A stretch of DNA of 27,197 nucleotides, taken from positions 1 through 27,197 of the forward strand of contig CAZTSG010000017.1 in NCBI GenBank assembly GCA_964616835.1. The letters are read 5' to 3'. This stretch comes from JAAOZP01 sp964616835. Its GTDB lineage: Archaea; Thermoproteota; EX4484-205; JAAOZP01. Positions 22,423 through 27,197 of this stretch are shown here, piece after piece. A program made the position numbers and the translations under genes. Numbering within the stretch: the stretch's first letter is position 1; the number at the start of each line of letters is the position of its first letter. Under the pieces are notes generated by a model that did no database searches, was not told the origin of the DNA, and saw only the letters and a program-made list of their open reading frames with translations.

Positions 22423-23935
22423 CCACAACACCTCCCTGCGTCTTCAACAACCTAGATAAGTCTGCGCTCGTTATGAGACCGAGAACATGATTTTCATCAT
22501 CAACCACAGGTAAACCAGTGATATCGTACTGCTCCATTCTCTTTGCTACGATATCGACAGTTTCATTAGGCTTTGCTACAATAACCTTCCTAGTCATTAT
22601 CTCCCCAAGGGTTTTAGCATTAAACGCCACTGCCTTAGCAACATCCCACGTCGTCACTATTCCTACAAGCCTGTTCTCCTCATCCACCACTAGAACATGG
22701 TCAACATTTCCCTTAACCATTCTCTCTGAAACATCTTTAATCGAGTCGTTGGGGTTGGCAGTCAATATGCTTCTCCTCATCAACTCCATTACCTTTGGCT
22801 CGGGCCTCCTAAGCGGCATGGTCTTCTGCACAGTATCTCTGCTCAATGATGCAACAGGCCTAGTGAGCTTGAAAATACCCTCCTCTATCCATCTCCTAAG
22901 CGTCTCCGCAACCTCTCTAGCCATTTTCACACTAGACATGCTCGCAGCCTTAACAGTCTTATCGTTCAACACAACTTTTCCAGACTTAAGCTCTTCATAG
23001 CTGACTCTTCTCAAAACAGGCCTATTGACCGAGGGTACACTGTAGTCGAGTATCTCTGTATATATCTCCCTATCGGGTGTTGCAGCGTTCTTCGCCACAT
23101 TCATATTCACTATAGGTATTGGTATTCCAACGCCAACGTAGAGCGTTGAGCCATACTTGTAGAACGTTGCCCCCCTGAGAAATCTTGGGCTCATCTTTTT
23201 CAAATCTCCTGTAACCATTATTGTAGACAGGTGCTTAGCGGGATAATGTTGAGTACCCTCTCCTATAACGTAGCCTATTCCTCCGCCGAGGAAAATCCTC
23301 GTCCCTATTCCAATGGTTTCTAAATCTATATCCTTGTACAATGGACTGAGCTCGCCTGAACCAGAATAACCAACATTACCATAATTGGGTAGGAGTGTCC
23401 CTAAGTAAGTATATAGCGTTCTATCGCTTGAGTTAGTGGCTGCGAAATACCTCTGGTAAGCATTCCTAGGGTTAACTAGAACAGCTTGGTTTAAATCGTG
23501 TATGGTTATGACTGTTTCAACATGTTTCCTCGGATAACAATCAGTGCCGTAACTCTCCCCCCTGAGTATAAGCTCTTCGCCACTCACGAGGTCTTCTATA
23601 ACGTGCCCCCCACCGTAATCAATACCCCTAGTCTCACTGTAGGCTGTTGCGCCTATGTACCCGTCTACAGCAGCTAAACCCTTGTATACTGGAACATCGT
23701 TCAACCATGCTTTCGTCATCTTTATCGGCGGATCAGCGTGACCAAAATTCAGAAATGCGCCCGAACTACACATGGCTCCGAAGGTCCCGGTAGTGACTAC
23801 GTCAACTTCTCTCGCAGCTTTTTCGAGACCGGAGCTCTCAGCCAGTTTAACAAACTCCTCTGCAGTTAAAACTGTAACGTCGCCCTTAGCTATCTTATCG
23901 TTTATCTGCTCTATCGTTCTCAAAGACTCGTCCAT
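22406..23935 (-). CDS. DUF39-CBS homocysteine synthase (L-aspartate semialdehyde sulfurtransferase)
   Basis: The 509-residue protein combines a DUF39 catalytic region (about 1-360) with two C-terminal CBS domains (about 389-440 and 446-500). Its methanogen homologue MA1821 is needed to make homocysteine from aspartate semialdehyde and sulfide. Two conserved cysteines are visible: C56 in GAMCSSGAFLNFGHADPP and C133 in YGTDCYPRKH, as in that family. The CBS pair may sense an adenosyl ligand, which is a family-level expectation. The gene starts the operon: TATA at 23978-23986 and ribosome site AAGGTGAT nine bases before the ATG. It provides a way to make methionine precursors without acetyl- or succinyl-homoserine. 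Confidence 0.92.
   Translation of the reverse strand: MDESLRTIEQINDKIAKGDVTVLTAEEFVKLAESSGLEKAAREVDVVTTGTFGAMCSSGAFLNFGHADPPIKMTKAWLNDVPVYKGLAAVDGYIGATAYSETRGIDYGGGHVIEDLVSGEELILRGESYGTDCYPRKHVETVITIHDLNQAVLVNPRNAYQRYFAATNSSDRTLYTYLGTLLPNYGNVGYSGSGELSPLYKDIDLETIGIGTRIFLGGGIGYVIGEGTQHYPAKHLSTIMVTGDLKKMSPRFLRGATFYKYGSTLYVGVGIPIPIVNMNVAKNAATPDREIYTEILDYSVPSVNRPVLRRVSYEELKSGKVVLNDKTVKAASMSSVKMAREVAETLRRWIEEGIFKLTRPVASLSRDTVQKTMPLRRPEPKVMELMRRSILTANPNDSIKDVSERMVKGNVDHVLVVDEENRLVGIVTTWDVAKAVAFNAKTLGEIMTRKVIVAKPNETVDIVAKRMEQYDITGLPVVDDENHVLGLITSADLSRLLKTQGGVVVEGPA
22430..22437 (-). promoter_or_regulatory. Ribosome binding site of the NIL-ferredoxin gene
   Basis: Minus-strand GGGAGGTG lies inside the end of the DUF39 gene and seven bases before the TTG at 22420-22422, which fixes the start of the ferredoxin gene. 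Confidence 0.6.
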
Positions 23936-23977
23936 CTTTTTCGAATCACCTTGAAAAACGGTCGGAAAATAACAGCG

Positions 23978-23986
23978 TTATAAACT
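23978..23986 (-). promoter_or_regulatory. TATA box of the homocysteine operon
   Basis: Minus-strand GTTTATAAC is centred at 23982. Transcription would start near 23955, leaving a leader of about 20 bases that contains AAGGTGAT as ribosome site. Confidence 0.55.
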
Positions 23987-24027
23987 TTTCAATAGCCATT
24001 CATAGTTTATGCTCTTTCGATTACTCA

Positions 24028-24065
24028 TGGTAATAATATGCTAATCGCTTTTACTGTTATTACCA
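24028..24065. repeat. Inverted repeat between the homocysteine operon and the hemerythrin relic
   Basis: TGGTAATAA (24028-24036) and TTATTACCA (24057-24065) are perfect 9-base inverted copies 20 bases apart. They lie upstream of the homocysteine operon promoter. They could be an operator or a leftover terminator; nothing else recognisable is in 23990-24180. Confidence 0.35.
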
Positions 24066-24181
24066 AGACTTCTCGTTCTGTTTCTTCAGAAGCAGTTTCG
24101 TTTATAACCTTATAACACCTTATGCGGTTTTCATCTCAAGTTTGAGAATATGTCGCAAGCCTAGAAGTCGATTAAAAACAT

Positions 24182-24545
24182 TTACCTGTATTTTAAACTT
24201 AATTCCTCAGCTATCCTATGATATTTTTCATGAACTCCTGACTTTCTTATTCAATCTTCTCAAACATTTCTAATAATTTCTAAGCGTCTTCTTCGCTAAG
24301 CAAATTCCTCCCCATTGGATAAAGCACACTATCTTCTTTAGAAATATGTGCTTCAAGCAACTCAACGTAGGATAGTCATTTTCAGAAAACACCATGTAGC
24401 CATTCTTATTACCTTCCTCTATACTCTCTATCACATGCAACATTTTTCTAACTAGGTTCCGTCCTTGCTCATGTTCTTGAAGCATAACTCCTATAGGACC
24501 TCCTAATCTAGAACTGGACCAGAGCGGTAATAAACGATTTAGCAT
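24182..24545 (-). pseudogene. Hemerythrin-like (HHE) domain remnant
   Basis: The minus strand encodes GGPIGVMLQEHEQGRNLVRK, the mid-part of archaeal hemerythrin-like proteins, then shifts frame near 24370 to YVELLEAHISKEDSVLYPMG and RNLLSEEDA. An in-frame TAG (24280-24282) and TAA (24247-24249) interrupt the rest (KLLEMFEKIE), and a further frame change near 24238 leads to GVHEKYHRIAEELSLKYR and a TAA at 24182-24184. The N-terminal half is missing beyond 24545. Two stops plus two frameshifts mark true decay. The relic faces the truncated reductase head to head. Confidence 0.8.
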
Positions 24546-24567
24546 TTGTCGCTGTTAAGAGTGAAGA

Positions 24568-25548
24568 TGCGACGGTTTCACTATTCTAATTGGTGGCAGT
24601 GTGGGAGCCTCTCTACCAGGACCCAGACTTGCGAAACCAACAAGGATCTTCATTGAGCCGAAGGAGTTTTTGATGTTGCAGTCGCGGTTGTTGAAATTCA
24701 TAGGGATTATGGAAATAGGAAGAGCAAAGCGAAAGCTAGGTTTAAATGGCTTATTGAAGCTTGGGGCTTAGAGAAATTTATCTCGGTTCTAGAGAATAAG
24801 ATGGGTAAGAAGTTTCAGCAATATGCTGGACCAGTATTTATAAGGAGAACGGATCACGAGGGTGTACAGCCGCAGAAAGTTGAAGGATACTGGTATGTTA
24901 ATATTCCACTCTTAGGAGGACGATTAACGAGCTCTTTAATGATTCAGATAGCTGACTTAGCTGATAAGTTTGGAAGCGGAGAACTTAGGCTTACACCCAC
25001 ACAAAACATAATAATGCCCAACATTAAAGAGGATGGTAAAAAACTGTTTTAGAAACCTTAGTAAAAATGGGTTTCTCTATGAATTGTTCCAGAACCCGGT
25101 GGCTCAGTGTAGGTTGTTCATCAGATTTTTGTGGAAAAGCAATAGATATGCATGCGAAGAAAACGCTTGAGGACATAGTAAAATACTTGGAGGAATACTT
25201 TGGTGTCAAAACTTTGAACGATATAGGTCTGCGTATAAATGTTAGCGGATGTCCTCATGATTGTGGTGCAAGCTTAGTATCAGATATAGGGTTAATCGGC
25301 AAACAAATAAAAGTGAATGATCGTTTAATACAGGTTTACGACATATATGTTGGTGGAAGCGTAGGTGGGAACCATCACTTGGGACACGCGTTGAAGAAAA
25401 TGTTCCAGCTGAAGAATTGAAGCTTAGAATAGCATCGCTTGTAACTAGCTTTATTCGAAACAGGAAACCTGCTGAAGATATAAGCAAATTCTGTAAAAGA
25501 TACTTGAATGAGAAATCAAAAAATTCTTGGAATCAGGAGGTGGAATAG
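24568..25548 (+). pseudogene. 5'-truncated, frameshifted siroheme sulfite/nitrite reductase
   Basis: The readable protein starts in the middle of a NirA/assimilatory-type reductase: GFTILIGGSVGASLPGPRLA, DYGNRKSKAKARFKWL, then the second ferredoxin-like half (HEGVQPQKVEGYWYVNIPLL, GSGELRLTPTQNIIMPN). The cluster/siroheme region follows: RWLSVGCSSDFCGKA and SGCPHDCGASLVSDIGLIG. The frame breaks three times, each one base short in a homopolymer: T5 (24667-24671), A6 (25038-25043), A4 (25397-25400). The last segment ends at TAG 25546-25548. The N-terminal half (first ferredoxin-like and Fe-S halves) is absent. The enzyme would have reduced sulfite or nitrite; it cannot be functional as it stands. 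Confidence 0.85.
25535..25543 (+). promoter_or_regulatory. Ribosome binding site of tusA
   Basis: AGGAGGTGG is seven bases before the ATG at 25551. It supports this start over the in-frame upstream one at 25527, and it overlaps the end of the reductase relic. Confidence 0.65.
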
Positions 25549-25550
25549 CA

Positions 25551-25814
25551 ATGATTAAAGATAAATTACAGGTAGAGAAAGTGGGTGAAGGTTTATACAG
25601 GCTAGATGCGCGTGGGCTAGTTTGCCCTTATCCGCAGCTGTTAGTGGTCGGAGCACTAAACAATTTATCCCCTAACGATGTCCTAGAAGTATTAATCGAT
25701 AATCCTCCGTCAGTCAGGGATATTCCACCAATATTGGAGAAAAGAGGCTATAAGGTTGATGTAATACAATTAGATAACATAACATGGAAGATGATGGTTA
25801 GAGTATCTAAGTAG
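25551..25814 (+). CDS. tusA: TusA/SirA-family sulfur carrier protein
   Basis: The 87-residue protein has the TusA motif LDARGLVCPYPQLLV (Cys-Pro-x-Pro, the Cys carrying the persulfide), DVLEVLIDNPPSVRDIPPI and a final WKMMVRVSK strand. It would shuttle sulfur in the cytoplasm. It begins two bases after the stop of the reductase relic, so it was once the distal gene of a sulfite-reductase operon. Unlike its neighbour it is intact, but the upstream deletion probably removed the original promoter, so its present transcription is unclear. Confidence 0.87.
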   Translation: MIKDKLQVEKVGEGLYRLDARGLVCPYPQLLVVGALNNLSPNDVLEVLIDNPPSVRDIPPILEKRGYKVDVIQLDNITWKMMVRVSK

Positions 25815-25944
25815 TTGCCAATGAAAATGGGGACTTAAAACGTGCAGACTAATTGGGACATGCTGCATCCGTTTCCAAGCGGTTCTCCTAGAGAATAGAC
25901 TTAAATACTGTTTTTCGGTATATTCTGTATAGAAGGTGTTGGTG

Positions 25945-26214
25945 ATGGTTAAGACGAAGACCAGCATATATGTTGACAAGGAGCTGTGGGAGAAATTCAA
26001 GGCATATGCGTTGAAAAACGGGGTGGAGGTGACTAAAATGCTGGAGGAAGTTATTAGGGAGGAAATGGCCGAGGATTTAATAGGGCAGGCATTAGCTGAA
26101 ACCGGGGGTCTCGAAGCATGTGGAATAGAATTTGAGCCTGTGGAGCCTGAAGGGGGGGCCATAAGCGGACTGGTTAGAGTAATGAGAGATGAAAGAGGAA
26201 ACAGTATATCTTGA
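25945..26214 (+). CDS. vapB: VapB-type antitoxin, second pair
   Basis: The 89-residue protein starts at the ATG with MVKTKTSIYVDKELWEKFK, a ribbon-helix-helix opening, and continues VTKMLEEVIREEMAEDLI. The C-terminal tail ends LVRVMRDERGNSIS. The frame extends back to GTG 25936, but GAAGGTG at 25931-25937 is placed as ribosome site for 25945. A TATA-like ACTTAAATA at about 25898-25906 precedes it. The sequence differs from the 20354-20593 antitoxin, so the pair is not a recent duplicate, yet it overlaps its toxin gene by the same 26 bases. Confidence 0.82.
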   Translation: MVKTKTSIYVDKELWEKFKAYALKNGVEVTKMLEEVIREEMAEDLIGQALAETGGLEACGIEFEPVEPEGGAISGLVRVMRDERGNSIS

Positions 26215-26644
26215 TTCGAGCAGCATTATAAAGAGGTATGTGAAGGAGCCTGGGAGCCCCTTCGTCAAGGACTTGTACTTAAAGGCTTACTCTGGAGAGT
26301 TAAAGATTGCTTTCAGCAGCTGGAACCTCGGTGAGGTTTTAGGCGTGCTAGATAGGGCTAGGGTGCAAAACAGGCTGGACGAGGAGAAGTATATGGTTTC
26401 AAAGAGGCGTTTCCTCATGGACACGAAGAGGCTTATGAGATTAGGTACGTTGCTGCTAGTTCCGGTGAGAGCAAAGCTGCTTGTAGAATGCTGGAAACTG
26501 ATTGAGAAACATCATGTGTATCAGGCTGACGCTTTGCAAATAGTCTCAGCAAGAGCTATAAAAGCTTCAGAATTCTTAACAAGCGACAAGAAGCTTCACG
26601 AAATAGCTGAAGCTGAAATGCTGAACAGTAAATACGTTGCTTAA
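26189..26644 (+). CDS. vapC: VapC-type PIN-domain toxin, second pair
   Basis: The 151-residue PIN domain has D9 in TVYLDSSSIIKRYVKEPGS, the Glu in NLGEVLGVLDRA, the Asp in VYQADALQIVSARA and the Asp in FLTSDKKLHEIAEAE. It would be an RNase neutralised by the upstream antitoxin. The antitoxin TGA (26212-26214) overlaps the D9 codon exactly as in the first pair. The protein sequences of the two toxins share only family-level similarity. Confidence 0.88.
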   Translation: MKEETVYLDSSSIIKRYVKEPGSPFVKDLYLKAYSGELKIAFSSWNLGEVLGVLDRARVQNRLDEEKYMVSKRRFLMDTKRLMRLGTLLLVPVRAKLLVECWKLIEKHHVYQADALQIVSARAIKASEFLTSDKKLHEIAEAEMLNSKYVA

Positions 26645-26699
26645 AAAAGAGTTGATGTTGAATAGAATAAAACAATAGGCTCTAATCCTGCAATGTTAA

Positions 26700-26709
26700 A
26701 CTTTTTAAT
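26700..26709 (+). promoter_or_regulatory. TATA box for the activating-enzyme gene
   Basis: ACTTTTTAAT is centred near 26705, 26 bases before the ATG at 26731, indicating a leaderless transcript. Confidence 0.5.
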
Positions 26710-26730
26710 GGGCTTACTTTTCTAATAACG

Positions 26731-27197
26731 ATGCCTCAAGAGCTATCCGATATGGAAATAGACACTTATTCGAGACAGATAGTTCTCAGAGACATAGGCT
26801 ACGAGGGACAGACGATGATTAGGAGGGCGAAGGTTTGCGTAGTAGGCATCGGCGGTCTGGGTTCAACAATAGTCACGCAGCTCGCAGGCATGGGCATAGG
26901 TTTACTCAGGATAGTTGATCGAGACGTTGTTGAGAGAGCCAATATTCACAGACAAAGCATTTTCGATGTTAATTCTATAGGGATGGCTAAGGTGGAGGCG
27001 GCGGAGAAAAGAATCAGGGAGATCAACCCTGATGTGGCCGTGGAAGCGCTACCTTTCTCAATCAACGATTTCAACGTTGAACAGATAGTTGAAGGTATGA
27101 ATGTTGTTTTAGATGGGCTGGACTCTTTCTCCACTAGGAGAGTCGTTAACAGGGCTTGCGTGAAACTTGGTGTGCCTTATGTCTTCGGTTCAGCCAT
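26731..27197 (+). CDS. MoeB/ThiF/HesA-type E1-like adenylyltransferase, partial (3' end outside window)
   Basis: The visible 155 residues begin MPQELSDMEIDTYSRQIVLR and contain the nucleotide-binding VCVVGIGGLGST, IVDRDVVERANIHRQSIFD, IGMAKVEAAEKR and LDGLDSFSTRRVVNRACVKLG, all hallmarks of the ThiF/MoeB/ubiquitin-activating fold. Such enzymes adenylate the terminal Gly-Gly of MoaD/ThiS/SAMP-type carriers. Which carrier it serves cannot be told; the MoaD-like protein in this window lacks Gly-Gly. The catalytic Cys region lies beyond the window. Confidence 0.9.
   Translation, partial: MPQELSDMEIDTYSRQIVLRDIGYEGQTMIRRAKVCVVGIGGLGSTIVTQLAGMGIGLLRIVDRDVVERANIHRQSIFDVNSIGMAKVEAAEKRIREINPDVAVEALPFSINDFNVEQIVEGMNVVLDGLDSFSTRRVVNRACVKLGVPYVFGSA

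Noticed and set aside
23990..24180. Possible small RNA or CRISPR-like repeats in the AT-rich stretch
   Set aside because: I saw only one isolated inverted repeat and scattered TATA-like words; there are no direct repeats at regular spacing and no conserved RNA signature.
25038..25070. Programmed frameshifting in the reductase at the A6 run
   Set aside because: There is no supporting pause structure, two more breaks follow the same pattern, and the N-terminal half is missing, so recoding could not give a working enzyme.
1..27197. tRNA genes, insertion sequences, integrases or attachment sites
   Set aside because: I looked for tRNA T-loop motifs, transposase or integrase proteins and flanking terminal repeats and found none that I could support.

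Overview
The window looks like a piece of an archaeal chromosome, most probably a thermophilic or moderately thermophilic member of the Thermoproteota/TACK side; the exact lineage is inference. Many start codons sit about 26-28 bases downstream of a clear TATA box (leaderless transcription), while genes inside operons carry GGAGGT-type ribosome sites. The gene set (Trm14-type tRNA methyltransferase, DUF39-type homocysteine synthesis, VapBC pairs, DUF4342) is also archaeal in character.

Layout. 1-2227: a partial leftward gene, a THUMP-domain tRNA methyltransferase and a glyoxylate/hydroxypyruvate reductase. 2291-6643: a rightward cassette of a helical protein, an SPFH protein with three zinc ribbons, a DUF4342 protein with a broken zinc ribbon in front of it, a four-helix membrane protein and two zinc-ribbon membrane proteins. 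It resembles the bacterial PspA-partner (YdjGHI-like) membrane-stress module. 6669-14367: YjbQ, then a dense tetrahydrofolate one-carbon/purine block (purH-folC, a 5-formyl-THF cyclo-ligase fused to a membrane domain resembling an ECF transporter S component, glyA-folD-purN). SHMT loads the C1 unit, FolD oxidises it to 10-formyl-THF, PurN and PurH spend it, the cyclo-ligase recovers 5-formyl-THF, and FolC polyglutamylates the cofactor. 14372-19167: DUF554 membrane protein, a MoaD/ThiS-like protein without the terminal Gly-Gly, two TIM-barrel isomerase-like proteins, an aldo/keto reductase and a 2-hydroxyacid dehydrogenase whose catalytic Glu is replaced by Gln.

19181-25814 is a mixed region of decay and retained function. 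It holds a decayed DUF554 copy, a frameshifted retropepsin-like protease, a VapBC pair, an intact three-gene homocysteine module (DUF39-CBS, NIL-ferredoxin, UPF0280), head-to-head remnants of a hemerythrin and a siroheme sulfite/nitrite reductase, and an intact TusA. A second VapBC pair (25945-26644) and the start of a MoeB/ThiF-type activating enzyme close the window.

The most interesting points are the cyclo-ligase/S-component fusion inside a folate cluster, the archaeal SPFH/zinc-ribbon cassette, the identical stop-codon/catalytic-Asp overlap in two unrelated VapBC pairs, and the apparent single deletion that removed the 5' ends of two divergent redox genes.
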